The translations under genes and the position numbers were made by a program. A stretch of DNA of 64,000 bases from Nitrospira sp. Its GTDB lineage: Bacteria > Nitrospirota > Nitrospiria > Nitrospirales > Nitrospiraceae. Shown here piece after piece: positions 1 to 8,506 of the stretch. The notes beneath the pieces were generated by a model. That model saw only the letters and a program-made list of their open reading frames with translations, had not been told where the DNA came from and did not search any database. How positions within the stretch are numbered: position 1 is the first letter of the stretch; every line of letters begins with the position of its first letter. The DNA is taken from NCBI GenBank assembly GCA_020846195.1, contig JADLEJ010000008.1, positions 1 to 64,000 on the forward strand, given 5' to 3'.

Positions 1-156
1 ATGACACATGCCGTACGACAGATTGAAGTCTGACGGCTATCAGCATATTTACTTTCACCAGGTAACGAAAATTACTTCCACGAATAAGAAGAAGAAAAGA
101 TCCGGAGCCTTCTTCGCCGAAACGATTAAGTTGACATAATCACGCTTATCAGACAT

Positions 157-165
157 TGCTATATT
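157..165 (+). promoter_or_regulatory. extended -10 promoter candidate before the TrkA-C gene
   Basis: TGCTATATT resembles an extended -10 box (TGn plus a TATAAT-like hexamer at 160-165). The ATG at 176 follows by 10 nt, so the transcript would have almost no leader. No good -35 box stands at 17 bp; a TTGACA lies at 131-136 but at the wrong distance. Positions 1-175 otherwise hold no gene that I can support. Confidence 0.3.
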
Positions 166-175
166 CAGAAGACGT

Positions 176-823
176 ATGCGTTTAGATTTTCTCAACCGGC
201 TGCAAAAAGAACTCTCGGTGACAAGCACCGCGCTTCATGAAGCGGTTGTCTCGATTGCGGAGCGCGTCAATCGCAAGGTCCAAATCCTCCGGCTCCATTG
301 GCAGGCCTCGAGCGTGCTCGAGCAAATCGACGCCGTCAGTCACGACCTTGGCCATCGGATCGTCAACCAGATTGCCCACCGCCCTTCCGAGCGCCGCCCG
401 CTCGACGTGGATCTCTCCGAAGTGGACCGCATCGTCAATGGCGCCGCCACGCACATTCAGGCACTCAAACGGTCGCTGGCGGAACTCGATGTGCAGATCA
501 GGCAGCTGAAGCTGGAAACGATTCACGAAGACCTTCTTCGTTTGCAGCAGGATCTCAGCCACCGTGCGTCCGGCATTGACCGAGTGATGGTCCCGCAGGG
601 CTCAGCCGCTGTCGGGCAACGCATCGGCGATGTTCCGCGTTCGTCCTCCATTCATATCGCCACCGTAATGCGCGGGCCATTCCTCTTGGAGCCCGCTGAG
701 AATCTAACCTTCCAGGCAGGCGACATTGTCGTCCTGATAGGCGGACAGACTGAGCTGGATCGTCTCTCCATCTGGTTGACCCGCCGCCGCCACTCGATGC
801 CCGCTGCAACTCAGTCTGCCTAG
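176..823 (+). CDS. TrkA-C (RCK C-terminal) domain protein with N-terminal coiled coil
   Basis: The C-terminal third (about residues 140-205) has the RCK_C/TrkA-C pattern: a short beta strand, a GQRIGD-type turn, a central hydrophobic strand and the closing FQAGDIVVLIG motif. In known proteins this fold binds small ligands and regulates potassium channels or transporters. The first 130 residues are charged, helical and probably coiled coil. There is no membrane segment and no Rossmann nucleotide-binding half, so this is not a full TrkA. It is probably a cytoplasmic regulatory subunit, but the partner is not visible; htrA follows 41 bp downstream. No clear Shine-Dalgarno precedes the ATG. The domain call is fairly safe; the role is inferred. 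Confidence 0.7.
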   Translation: MRLDFLNRLQKELSVTSTALHEAVVSIAERVNRKVQILRLHWQASSVLEQIDAVSHDLGHRIVNQIAHRPSERRPLDVDLSEVDRIVNGAATHIQALKRSLAELDVQIRQLKLETIHEDLLRLQQDLSHRASGIDRVMVPQGSAAVGQRIGDVPRSSSIHIATVMRGPFLLEPAENLTFQAGDIVVLIGGQTELDRLSIWLTRRRHSMPAATQSA

Positions 824-852
824 CCCCATAGGCAGAGACCTGCGTCTTCCGG

Positions 853-858
853 TAGAAT
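853..858 (+). promoter_or_regulatory. -10 box candidate for htrA
   Basis: TAGAAT ends exactly 6 nt before the htrA ATG at 865, predicting a leaderless transcript. The same hexamer at the same distance precedes dnaE and the antitoxin gene. I see no convincing -35 box. Confidence 0.35.
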
Positions 859-864
859 GAATCT

Positions 865-2241
865 ATGATGTATGCATCTCGATGTCTGCGGGCCACGGCC
901 ATTATTTCCTCACTCCTCTTTCTTTGGGCAAACCCGCCCGCGTTGGCCGCAATCGTGGATTCGCCGGGAATCCGGATGCTCGACGAAATTCAAACGGTCA
1001 TTACCGATCTGGCGGAACAGGCCAAGCCGTCCGTCGTGAATCTGTTTCCAATTTCCAGCCTCAACCGGCCGCGCGAGTCCGGCGCAGATCGCACACCCAG
1101 CGCATCGGGATCAGGATCTGGTCTCATTGTGGACAACGACGGGCATATCGTCACGAATAACCATGTGGTCGGCGATGCGCTCGAAGTTGAGGTTCGCCTA
1201 TTCGATAAGACGAAGCTGATCGCGCAGGTGGTGGGCAAAGATCCCGATACGGATCTGGCGCTCTTGAAAGTCACCGCGGACCGGCCCTTGCCCTACGCGC
1301 GCTTTGGAGACTCCAGCACGGTGCGTGTCGGTCAATGGGTGCTGGCCGTGGGCAATCCCTTTGGGCTGGATCGCACCGTCACGCTTGGCGTGGTGAGCGG
1401 CATCGGCCGCGAAAATGTGAATCTCTCTCGGTACGAAAACTTTATTCAGACCGATGCCTCGATCAACCCTGGGAATTCCGGCGGACCGCTCTTCAATCTG
1501 CGCGGAGAAGTCATCGGCATCAATACGGCGATCATCAATTTTGCGCAGGGAATCGGATTTGCCATTCCCTCGAATATGACGAAGCAGGTGATTCAGCAGC
1601 TCATCGCGCGCGGCAAAGTCGTGCGTGGATGGCTGGGGGTTGGCATCCAGCCGTTGACACCGGAGTTGGCAAAAAAATTCGGCGTGGCTGAGGGCGAAGG
1701 CGTGCTGGTCAACGAGGTGTTTCAGAAAGACCCTGCCGCCGAAGCCGGTATTAAACCGGGCGACATTATTCTTACGATCGACGGAAGCGTGGTGGACTCC
1801 CCGAACAAGCTGTCTCGCTTGATCGGCGCGCTCCCGCCCGGCGCGTCCCCGAAAATTGAAGTCGTGCGCGACTTCACCCGGCAAGTGCTCACGGTGCCGC
1901 TGAGCGAACGGCGGGATACCGCCGTCGTGGCCTCGCTTCCTCAATCCCACACCGAAGTGCGGCTGGGGCTTGATCTACAGGATCTTACCGCCGGTTTGGC
2001 CGATAAGTTCAAGCTTCATGAAAGCAAGGGTGTGCTGATTACGAAGGTCGATCCGGGCAGCCTCGCTCACGCCGAAGGTCTGCGCGAAGGAGACTTGATT
2101 AAGGAAGTCAATCGCGCCGATGTCGGCACGGTCGGCGAATTTACGGCTGCGACCTCGCGAGTGCGCCGTGGCGACACGGTGCTGCTCCGCGTGCTGCGGG
2201 AGAACCGGGCGTTTTACGTCGTGCTCAAATCCACCGACTGA
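865..2241 (+). CDS. htrA: HtrA/Do-family periplasmic serine protease with two PDZ domains
   Basis: This 458-residue protein has an N-terminal signal peptide (about residues 1-29, ending near ALAA). The trypsin-like domain carries the complete triad: His100 in TNNHVV, Asp130 in DTDLALLK and Ser205 in GNSGGPL. Two PDZ domains follow, near residues 250-345 and 365-455, the second after a linker. This is the standard DegP/DegQ layout and length. It degrades or refolds damaged envelope proteins in the periplasm. Its stop lies 6 bp from the stop of the convergent EF-G-like gene. The ATG at 865 was chosen because the signal peptide begins there and a TAGAAT box lies 6 nt upstream. Confidence 0.95.
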   Translation: MMYASRCLRATAIISSLLFLWANPPALAAIVDSPGIRMLDEIQTVITDLAEQAKPSVVNLFPISSLNRPRESGADRTPSASGSGSGLIVDNDGHIVTNNHVVGDALEVEVRLFDKTKLIAQVVGKDPDTDLALLKVTADRPLPYARFGDSSTVRVGQWVLAVGNPFGLDRTVTLGVVSGIGRENVNLSRYENFIQTDASINPGNSGGPLFNLRGEVIGINTAIINFAQGIGFAIPSNMTKQVIQQLIARGKVVRGWLGVGIQPLTPELAKKFGVAEGEGVLVNEVFQKDPAAEAGIKPGDIILTIDGSVVDSPNKLSRLIGALPPGASPKIEVVRDFTRQVLTVPLSERRDTAVVASLPQSHTEVRLGLDLQDLTAGLADKFKLHESKGVLITKVDPGSLAHAEGLREGDLIKEVNRADVGTVGEFTAATSRVRRGDTVLLRVLRENRAFYVVLKSTD

Positions 2242-2247
2242 GCGGCG

Positions 2248-4350
2248 TCAATGCGCGGCGACCGCATGCCGCTCAACGTTATGCTCCTCGACAATCTTCC
2301 CCGCCAGCTCGCGCGGCACTTCTTCGTAGCGGGAAAACTCCATCGCATAGCTGCCCCGCCCGCCAGTCATCGCAGTCAACGCCGGCGCATACTTCAATAA
2401 TTCCGCCAGCGGCACCAGTGCTTTGATCTGTTCCGTATGGCCGTCCGCGTTGACCGACACGATGCGTCCCCGCCGCGCGTTAATATCCCCCATGACCGCT
2501 CCTACAGTATCGGTGGGAGTGTCGATCTCAACCAGCATCAGCGGCTCAAGCAGAACGGGATGCCCTGCTTCCATCGCTTTTTTGAAGGCCATCGATCCGG
2601 CAATTTTGAAAGCCATCTCGGATGAATCGACCGTGTGGAACGACCCGTCATAGACTGCTACGCGCACATCCACAACGGGAAACCCGCTCAGCCCGCCCTC
2701 CTGCATGGCCTCCACCACTCCCTTCTCAATTGCCGGAATGAAATTGCGTGGAACCGCTCCTCCGACCACGCGATGCTCGAATACAAACCCCTCGCCTCTC
2801 GCCAGAGGCGAGATTTCCAGCCAGCAATCGCCATATTGCCCATGGCCGCCGGTTTGCTTCTTATACTTTCCCTGCGCCTGCGACGCTGTTTTGATTGTTT
2901 CCCGATACGGCACCTTCGGCGTGTGAAGCGTGACCTCCGCGCCGAATTTCCGGCGCAGCTTTTCCAGCGCCAAATCGAGATGAAGCTGTCCCATTCCACT
3001 GAGCACCATATCTTTGGTTTCCTGATTGCGGACAAACTCCAGCGTCGGATCTTCCTCAATCAGTTTATGCAAGCCAAGGCTCACCTTGTCGATCTCCGAC
3101 TTGGATTTAGCCTCAATGGCAAACGACAATACCGGGCGAGGCAGCCCAAGCCCCGGATAGCAGATCGGCGCACTCTCGTGACAGAGCGTATCGCCTGTCT
3201 GCGTATCCTTGAGCTTGCCAATTGCCACAATCTCCCCTGCCTGCACCGAGCTGATCGCCACATGCTTCTTGCCCAATATCGTATAGAAATGACCGAGCTT
3301 CTCGCGGACATGCCTCGTTCCGTTGAGCGCGGTCGAGTCGGCATGGATTGTCCCTGACAAAGCCCGGCAATAGGAGAGCCTTCCGACAAATGGGTCGATG
3401 ATAGTCTTAAAAACAAGACCGGAAAACGGCTCTTCCACGCTCCCCTTTCGCTCACAAGGCTGCCCGCTTTCAGGATGGCGCCCTGCCGCCGGATGAATGG
3501 CCATTCGCTCCGCAGGCGATGGCAAGAGCGTGACAATTGCGTTGAGTAACGACCATATGCCGACATGACGCAATGCCGACCCGGTATACAGGGGCAGAAA
3601 CTGCCTGGTCAGGATGTCGCTTCGCAGCCCTTGCACAAGTTGATCTCTGCTTATGCCGCCCTGTTCCAAATAACGATTCAACAGGCCCTCATCGCTCTCT
3701 GCGACGGCTTCGATCAATTGCTTCCGCGCATGCTTGAGCGCCTGCTCCATTTCAGTCGGAATGGCAGCTCGTTCGACCTTGGGAGAGGAATCCCCTGACC
3801 GGATGAGGGTTTCATCTAAAACGTCCATCACGGAATCGAACGTAGCGCCGGAGCGTATGGGCAGCGTCATAGGGATCGGAGGACGCTCCAGTTGGGTCCG
3901 GCAGACATCCAGGGCTGCGTCCAGCGAGGCGCCTTCCTTGTCCATTCCATTCACAAATACGAGGCAGGGCAGCTCAAACTCCTTCACTCTACTCCAGAGG
4001 CGAGCTAGTTCTGTCCGAACTCCGGCCCCTGCCGTGAGCACGATGATGACAGCATCGACGGCCCGCAAGGCTGCCAGCGATTCACCCAATAGGCTCGACG
4101 CGCCGGGAGAATCGACAAGTGTAATCGCCGTCTGATTCCATGTGAACTGGAGAAGGCTGGTGCTGGTAGAACAGTGATGGTGAAATTCTTCCGGCTCGAA
4201 ATCGGAAACGGTCGTGCCCCTGAGTACGGAACCGAGAGTTGGAATTGCGCCGCTGGCATACAGCAGAGCCTCGGCGAGGGATGTCTTGCCTGCGCCAGAG
4301 TTGGACAGCAACGCAACATTCCTGACGGGCTGGAGACGCATCTCGTCCAT
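2248..4350 (-). CDS. EF-G-like translational GTPase paralogue with degenerate G motifs
   Basis: The 700 residues align end to end with elongation factor G: G domain, domain II, and C-terminal domains III-V (the region near VPYRETI and the terminal PLAELLKYAPAL segment). The P-loop is intact (SGAGKTS, residues 18-24). The other G motifs deviate. The switch I RGITI element is replaced by a His/Ser/Thr-rich stretch, DTPGH reads DSPGA (residues 80-84, so the catalytic His is Ala), and NKMD reads NGMD (134-137). These changes fit the EF-G2-like group of non-canonical EF-G paralogues rather than the housekeeping factor. Its function is not established; ribosome binding with slow or no GTP hydrolysis is an inference. 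It lies convergent to htrA. Confidence 0.85.
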   Translation of the reverse strand: MDEMRLQPVRNVALLSNSGAGKTSLAEALLYASGAIPTLGSVLRGTTVSDFEPEEFHHHCSTSTSLLQFTWNQTAITLVDSPGASSLLGESLAALRAVDAVIIVLTAGAGVRTELARLWSRVKEFELPCLVFVNGMDKEGASLDAALDVCRTQLERPPIPMTLPIRSGATFDSVMDVLDETLIRSGDSSPKVERAAIPTEMEQALKHARKQLIEAVAESDEGLLNRYLEQGGISRDQLVQGLRSDILTRQFLPLYTGSALRHVGIWSLLNAIVTLLPSPAERMAIHPAAGRHPESGQPCERKGSVEEPFSGLVFKTIIDPFVGRLSYCRALSGTIHADSTALNGTRHVREKLGHFYTILGKKHVAISSVQAGEIVAIGKLKDTQTGDTLCHESAPICYPGLGLPRPVLSFAIEAKSKSEIDKVSLGLHKLIEEDPTLEFVRNQETKDMVLSGMGQLHLDLALEKLRRKFGAEVTLHTPKVPYRETIKTASQAQGKYKKQTGGHGQYGDCWLEISPLARGEGFVFEHRVVGGAVPRNFIPAIEKGVVEAMQEGGLSGFPVVDVRVAVYDGSFHTVDSSEMAFKIAGSMAFKKAMEAGHPVLLEPLMLVEIDTPTDTVGAVMGDINARRGRIVSVNADGHTEQIKALVPLAELLKYAPALTAMTGGRGSYAMEFSRYEEVPRELAGKIVEEHNVERHAVAAH

Positions 4351-4454
4351 GGCAGCCCCTCCTTTTAGATCGACACAATTATTGTTAGACCATCGGCCTC
4401 CTCATTTGTCGTCCCGCTTATTTCCTCTCTCGCTTAGATTGATTCACGCCACCC

Positions 4455-5153
4455 TTATACCTTAATCCATCCCTCATCGGCAAAACTCACATATCGACCA
4501 TCTCCGATAACCATATGATCCAGCACACGAATCCCCAGCACTTCGCCAGCCATCACTAATCGATCCGTCAATCGCCGATCTTCAACGCTCGGAGTCGGAT
4601 CGCCGCTGGGATGATTATGCAAGAAGATCACGCCCGCAGCGGACTCACGGACCGCAAGAGCGAACACTTCGCGAGGATGCACGATACTCACCGTGAGGCT
4701 TCCTTCCGACACCGTGGCCTCTTTCATGACCGCATTTTTCGCATCGAGCAGGATGACCTTAAAGATTTCGCGTTTGAGGTCGCGCACCAAAGAGTGGAAA
4801 TGCTGAAATACATCCGAGCTGGACGAAATCTTTGTCCCCGTCGAAAGAGGAATCGCCATGGCCCGCCGTCCCAATTCAAATGCGGCCTTCAACTGGGCAA
4901 CTTTTGCCGGACCTATTCCTGGAATTGTACAGAGCTCTTCACTTCCACTCCTGGCTAACGAGGCCAGCCCACCGACATAATGAAGCAGCTCCATCGCAAC
5001 TTGCACTGCGGAGGAATCTCGCCGTCCCGTTCTCAACAGAATTGCCAATAATTGAGCATCCGACAGGATCTCAGGCCCCTTGGCCAGAAGACGTTCTCTC
5101 GGACGTTCAGCCGCAGGCCATTGCCCGATCCCTTTGTGAGCCTCAGTTGTCAT
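4455..5153 (-). CDS. radC: RadC/JAB-domain protein
   Basis: This 232-residue protein belongs to the RadC family. An N-terminal helix-hairpin-helix region (LCTIPGIGPAKVAQLKAA) is followed by the MPN/JAB metalloprotease-like domain with the JAMM signature HNHPSGDPTPS and a downstream Asp. RadC was once linked to DNA repair, but its biochemical role is unresolved. I chose the ATG at 5153 over the upstream in-frame start at 5201 because a strong Shine-Dalgarno (GGAGAGGGAG) lies just before it and the protein then has the normal family length. It is divergent from the Zn-ribbon gene. Confidence 0.9.
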   Translation of the reverse strand: MTTEAHKGIGQWPAAERPRERLLAKGPEILSDAQLLAILLRTGRRDSSAVQVAMELLHYVGGLASLARSGSEELCTIPGIGPAKVAQLKAAFELGRRAMAIPLSTGTKISSSSDVFQHFHSLVRDLKREIFKVILLDAKNAVMKEATVSEGSLTVSIVHPREVFALAVRESAAGVIFLHNHPSGDPTPSVEDRRLTDRLVMAGEVLGIRVLDHMVIGDGRYVSFADEGWIKV

Positions 5154-5205
5154 GATTCTCCCTCTCCGAACAAAAATCTGACGCCATGCACCTTTTTGCA
5201 CGACC

Positions 5206-5229
5206 CATGAGGGTAGGTTTTACCCCATG
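5206..5229. repeat. inverted repeat between radC and the Zn-ribbon gene
   Basis: The arms CATG-A-GGGTA (5206-5215) and TACCCCATG (5221-5229) pair over 9 bp with a single bulged A and a 5-nt loop. There is no U tract, so an intrinsic terminator is unlikely. Its place in a divergent intergenic region, about 50 bp upstream of both the radC start and the sigma54-like site, suggests an operator. That is an inference. Confidence 0.4.
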
Positions 5230-5279
5230 GAGACAACTACGTAACCGATAAACCATTGAAATATTGACATGCGACAATT

Positions 5280-5295
5280 TGGTGCAGCTTTTGCT
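5280..5295 (+). promoter_or_regulatory. sigma54 (-24/-12) promoter candidate for the Zn-ribbon gene
   Basis: TGGTGC-N5-TTGCT matches the RpoN consensus TGGCAC-N5-TTGCW at 9 of 11 fixed positions, including the invariant GG and GC at the right 10-bp separation. It lies 44 bp before the start codon at 5340. A TTGACA at 5264-5269 has no matching -10 box, which makes a sigma70 reading weaker. Confidence 0.4.
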
Positions 5296-5339
5296 TTGTT
5301 TGGCATACAGCTGTTCACGCAGACACCTGGGAGGATTCG

Positions 5340-5513
5340 ATGGAATGTCCGAAATGCAAAGGGTTGATGATGTTGGAGCGGTTTTCAGACTTCTTCCTCA
5401 TTTTCTACGCCTGGAAATGCATCAACTGCGGTGCGATCATTGACCGCACGATTTCCAACAACCGAAGAAAGAGTTTGGCCGCTCGGGATACCCAACCGGT
5501 GTCAGCAAGCTAA
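5340..5513 (+). CDS. 57-residue Zn-ribbon micro-protein
   Basis: The ATG is preceded by GGGAGG at 5-nt spacing, and the frame runs 57 codons to TAA. The protein begins MECPKCKG and carries a second CINCG pair (CxxC...CxxC, Cys3/Cys6 and Cys27/Cys30), a rubredoxin-type zinc knuckle, with a hydrophobic LxRFSDFFLIFYAW stretch between the pairs and a basic C-terminus. It stands alone between radC and rsmD. The role is unknown; the fold suggests zinc binding and possible nucleic-acid or protein contact. The strong ribosome site and clean zinc ligands support a real gene. Confidence 0.7.
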   Translation: MECPKCKGLMMLERFSDFFLIFYAWKCINCGAIIDRTISNNRRKSLAARDTQPVSAS

Positions 5514-5562
5514 CGAGCGCGTTCATTCGTTTTGATCCGACTTCGACACAAACCACCGAACC

Positions 5563-5606
5563 GCCCTGATCGGAGGGCACCCGCATCCGCGCAGAAATGG
5601 ATGCGG
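5563..5606 (+). repeat. two adjacent hairpins downstream of the Zn-ribbon gene
   Basis: GCCCT/AGGGC (5563-5578, 6-nt loop) and CCGCATCC/GGATGCGG (5581-5606, 10-nt loop) are perfect stems separated by 2 nt. The sequence after the second stem is A-rich, not T-rich, so a standard terminator on the plus strand is not supported. They may stabilise the 3' end of the small mRNA or lie in the leader of rsmD. Confidence 0.35.
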
Positions 5607-5729
5607 CGAAAAATATAACGGTTCCCTAAGTTCTTGTCAAAGCCATCCCCCGCTCCAACTCCTTCTCGGTAAACTCACATCGTTATCAGCGCTTGATTCC
5701 CATCAGACAATTCACTCCCATTCCATCCC

Positions 5730-5758
5730 TTGACCCCTATAAAAACGCTGTGTTACAG
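5730..5758 (+). promoter_or_regulatory. weak sigma70 promoter candidate for rsmD
   Basis: TTGACC (5730-5735) is followed at 17 bp by TTACAG (5753-5758), with a TG just upstream of the -10 hexamer. The -10 match is poor. It is placed about 37 bp before the rsmD start and would drive the rsmD-coaD-aminotransferase run. Confidence 0.25.
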
Positions 5759-5794
5759 TCTTTATCTCTTAACGATTTCATTGTATCTAATGAC

Positions 5795-6361
5795 ATGCGC
5801 GTTATAGCTGGTTCCCATCGGGGTCGACGCCTTCAGGGACCGCACGGCACCGCACTCCGTCCTACCTCTGACCGAGTCCGGGAAGCGCTGTTTTCTATTC
5901 TTGGGAACCGGCTTCCTGACAGTCGTGTGTTGGATCTCTTTGCAGGAACCGGAGCAATTGGCATTGAAGCACTCAGCCGTGGAGCAGCGCACGTGACCGC
6001 CGTTGAGTCTCAAGCGGAATCATTGAAGCTCTTGCGTCACAATATCACCGAGTGCAGGATGAACGCCTTGGTGACAATCCAAGCAAGAACCGTCAAACAA
6101 TTTCTGACCAGGCCGGAACTGTGGGCCGGTCCCTACGATATTGTGTTCGCCGACCCTCCCTATGACATGGCCTACAAGCTGGAAGACATGTTCGAGACCG
6201 TCCCTACTACACTCGCTTCGCCCGATGCGTGGCTCGTCGTCGAACATGCGTCGAAATCCACCCTTCCCGACCGGCTCGGCTTGGCCGCGCTTAGAAAGCA
6301 CTACCACTACGGAGACACAGCGCTGTCGATTTATTCGTTTCCCGCAGAGGCCACAGCATGA
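5795..6361 (+). CDS. rsmD: 16S rRNA (guanine-966-N2)-methyltransferase RsmD
   Basis: This is a 188-residue SAM-dependent methyltransferase. It shows the family N-terminus MRVIAGSHRGRRL, the SAM-binding LDLFAGTGAIGIEALSRGA motif and the catalytic DPPYD motif that binds the target base. RsmD methylates G966 of 16S rRNA in the small subunit. The frame is open further upstream to 5693, but MRVIAG at 5795 is the conserved family start. The stop overlaps the coaD start by 4 bp (ATGA), a pairing of rsmD and coaD that is common in bacteria and implies translational coupling. Confidence 0.93.
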   Translation: MRVIAGSHRGRRLQGPHGTALRPTSDRVREALFSILGNRLPDSRVLDLFAGTGAIGIEALSRGAAHVTAVESQAESLKLLRHNITECRMNALVTIQARTVKQFLTRPELWAGPYDIVFADPPYDMAYKLEDMFETVPTTLASPDAWLVVEHASKSTLPDRLGLAALRKHYHYGDTALSIYSFPAEATA

Positions 6362-6846
6362 AAATCGGCATCTATCCAGGCACCTTTGACCCTATTACGC
6401 ATGGGCATACCGATATCATTACACGCAGCCTGCGTGTCTTCGATAAAGTCGTCGTGGCTGTTGCGCCGAATCCAGCCAAACATCCGCTCTTTAATCTGGC
6501 CGAACGGCTGGAGATGGTCAAACTGGTCGTGAAAGATCTAGCCCAAGTGGACGTGACGGTTTTTGAAGGTCTCCTGGTCGACTATGTGGCGCGACTGGGA
6601 GCGCCGGCGATTATTCGAGGCCTGCGCGCCATTTCAGATTTCGAGCACGAATTTCAGATGGCCCTCATTAACCGCAAATTAGCCAAGAATGTAGAGACGG
6701 TGTTTCTCATGCCCAGCGAAGAATACTCGTACCTTTCCTCCACCATCATCAAAGACGTGGCTCAGCACGGAGGTCCATTAACGGAGTTCCTGCATCCCGA
6801 TGTCGCCCGACGTCTTGAAGAACGAATCCGGAGCCTTAAACAATGA
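6358..6846 (+). CDS. coaD: phosphopantetheine adenylyltransferase CoaD
   Basis: This 162-residue protein is the usual CoaD length. It begins MKIGIYPGTFDPITHGH, the nucleotidyltransferase nucleotide-binding motif with the THGH signature at residues 14-17, and later has YSYLSSTIIK, matching the family ISSTxVK ATP-binding loop. It transfers AMP from ATP to 4'-phosphopantetheine, the penultimate step of coenzyme A synthesis. Its start overlaps rsmD by 4 bp and its stop overlaps the next gene by 4 bp, so the three are probably one transcript. Confidence 0.96.
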   Translation: MKIGIYPGTFDPITHGHTDIITRSLRVFDKVVVAVAPNPAKHPLFNLAERLEMVKLVVKDLAQVDVTVFEGLLVDYVARLGAPAIIRGLRAISDFEHEFQMALINRKLAKNVETVFLMPSEEYSYLSSTIIKDVAQHGGPLTEFLHPDVARRLEERIRSLKQ

Positions 6847-8039
6847 CACTCGCCGCTCGCGTCAGCCGCATTACTCCATCTCCAACATTGGCCATGGCCG
6901 CCGCTGCCAAAGCGATGGCAGCGCAAGGAATCGATGTCGTCGATTTCTCATCAGGAGAACCGGACTTCGATACACCGGAACCTGTCAAGGTCGCAGCCGA
7001 AGTAGCTATTCGTGCAGGCTTTACGAAATACACTCCCTCCTCAGGCATCGACGAGCTTCGCCAGGCCATTGCCGATAAGCTTTTAACCGAGCAAGGTTTG
7101 CGCTATGAGAAATCCCAAATCTTAGTATCCTGCGGAGCCAAACATTCGCTTTATAACGTGGCCGAAGCCCTCTTAGAGGCCGGCGATGAAATCATTATTC
7201 CAACGCCCTACTGGGTCTCCTATGCCGACCAGGTGCTCCTGAACGATGCCACCCCAGTTCTGCTCCCGACCAAGGAAGACCAGGGCTATGCCATCGATCC
7301 TGGCGAACTACAGAAGCTCGTCACGCCACGCACCAAGGCCATCATAGTCAATAGCCCCTGCAATCCGACGGGAGCCACCTACGACAAGCGCACGCTAGAG
7401 GCCATTGCGACTATCGCGGTGAAACACAACCTCTTGATCATCTCCGATGAAATTTATGAAAAAGTGCTCTATGACGGAGCGACGCATATCAGCATCGCCA
7501 CGCTGGGAACTGAAGTGGCTGAGCGCACCGTCATTATTAACGGTGTCTCCAAGGCCTACGCGATGACAGGCTGGCGCATCGGTTATGCCGCCGGCCCCAA
7601 GCCGCTCTTGACCGCGATGGCGAATATCCAAAGCCAAAGCACGTCGAATCCCTGCTCGATTTCGCAAAAGGCCGCCGTTGCCGCGCTGAAACTTGGCGGA
7701 CCGTTCACCGAAAAGATGGTGGTCGAATTCGACCGGCGAAGAAAGGTAATGGTCCAGCGCCTGAATGCAATTCCAGGCGTGTCCTGCAGAATGCCAGGCG
7801 GAGCCTTCTATGCGTTTCCCAACATCAGCGGCGTGCTGGGACGAACTGGACCGAACGGACCGGTAGCTTCACCGCAAGCCTTGGCGGACTATCTGTTAAA
7901 AGAAGCCTATGTAGCCGTGGTTCCTGGGGAGCCATTCGGCAGCCAGCAGCATATTCGATTGTCCTATGCGACCAGCATGGACACGATCACAAAAGGCTTG
8001 GACCGGATTGCTGCCGCATTTGGGAAGCTGACGGCCTAA
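6843..8039 (+). CDS. class I PLP-dependent aminotransferase (aspartate/prephenate type)
   Basis: The 398 residues match aminotransferase subgroup I-beta. Visible features are the N-terminal FSSGEPDFDTP substrate loop, the SPCNPTGATY motif, the DEIYEK loop, and the Schiff-base lysine in NGVSKAYAMTGWRIGY, with the substrate-carboxylate Arg near the C-terminus (HIRLSYATSM). It probably transfers amino groups from glutamate to oxaloacetate; related enzymes also aminate prephenate, and I cannot separate these by eye. It begins within the coaD stop (ATGA). Confidence 0.9.
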   Translation: MTLAARVSRITPSPTLAMAAAAKAMAAQGIDVVDFSSGEPDFDTPEPVKVAAEVAIRAGFTKYTPSSGIDELRQAIADKLLTEQGLRYEKSQILVSCGAKHSLYNVAEALLEAGDEIIIPTPYWVSYADQVLLNDATPVLLPTKEDQGYAIDPGELQKLVTPRTKAIIVNSPCNPTGATYDKRTLEAIATIAVKHNLLIISDEIYEKVLYDGATHISIATLGTEVAERTVIINGVSKAYAMTGWRIGYAAGPKPLLTAMANIQSQSTSNPCSISQKAAVAALKLGGPFTEKMVVEFDRRRKVMVQRLNAIPGVSCRMPGGAFYAFPNISGVLGRTGPNGPVASPQALADYLLKEAYVAVVPGEPFGSQQHIRLSYATSMDTITKGLDRIAAAFGKLTA

Positions 8040-8108
8040 CCGCCACTTGACTCGCGCACGATAGGGATTATCGGTAGACTATCGATTGCGCATTTTGGAG
8101 GATGACAC

Positions 8109-8486
8109 GTGCCTATTTACGAATATCACTGCCCCGACTGTTCCTATACCTTTGAGCTGAAACAGAGCATGAAGGATGAAGCCATCGCCTCATGCGAGAA
8201 ATGCGGCAAATCGGTCAGCCGAATCATTTCTGCGCCCGCGATTATGTTCAAGGGATCCGGCTGGTACATTACAGACTACTCAGACAAGATGAAACCGCCA
8301 ACCGGAGAGACCGCCAAGGCGACGCCGGCAACCGCAACCTCGGCCAATTCGGCAACGACTCCAGCGGCTTCGCCATCGGCTCCTGCTGCGTCGCCTGCGC
8401 CACCGGCTTCCGGAGGAACGACTAGTTCGCCTGCTCCATCTGCCAGTAGCGCACCTGCACCCGGCACCGCCTCGGATCAGAAATAG
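8109..8486 (+). CDS. FmdB-family Zn-ribbon protein with Ala/Pro/Ser/Thr tail
   Basis: The GTG start is supported by GGAGG at 8-9 nt spacing. Residues 1-50 are the FmdB/CxxC regulatory-type zinc ribbon: MPIYEYHCPDCSYTFE, then CEKCGK and the conserved ISAPAIMFKGSGWY segment. The last 60 residues are low-complexity A/P/S/T, longer than most family members carry, and look like a disordered tail. Family members are small cytosolic putative regulators; their targets are not established. It follows the aminotransferase by 69 bp on the same strand. Confidence 0.8.
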   Translation: MPIYEYHCPDCSYTFELKQSMKDEAIASCEKCGKSVSRIISAPAIMFKGSGWYITDYSDKMKPPTGETAKATPATATSANSATTPAASPSAPAASPAPPASGGTTSSPAPSASSAPAPGTASDQK

Positions 8487-8506
8487 GCCGACATTTCCGA
8501 TCTCGC

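Noticed and set aside
1..33. Short frame MTHAVRQIEV at the left edge
   Set aside because: Only 10 codons to a stop and no context; it could be the tail of an unseen gene or chance.
5264..5269. TTGACA as -35 of a sigma70 promoter for the Zn-ribbon gene
   Set aside because: No acceptable -10 box stands 16-18 bp downstream; the sigma54-like site is a better explanation.
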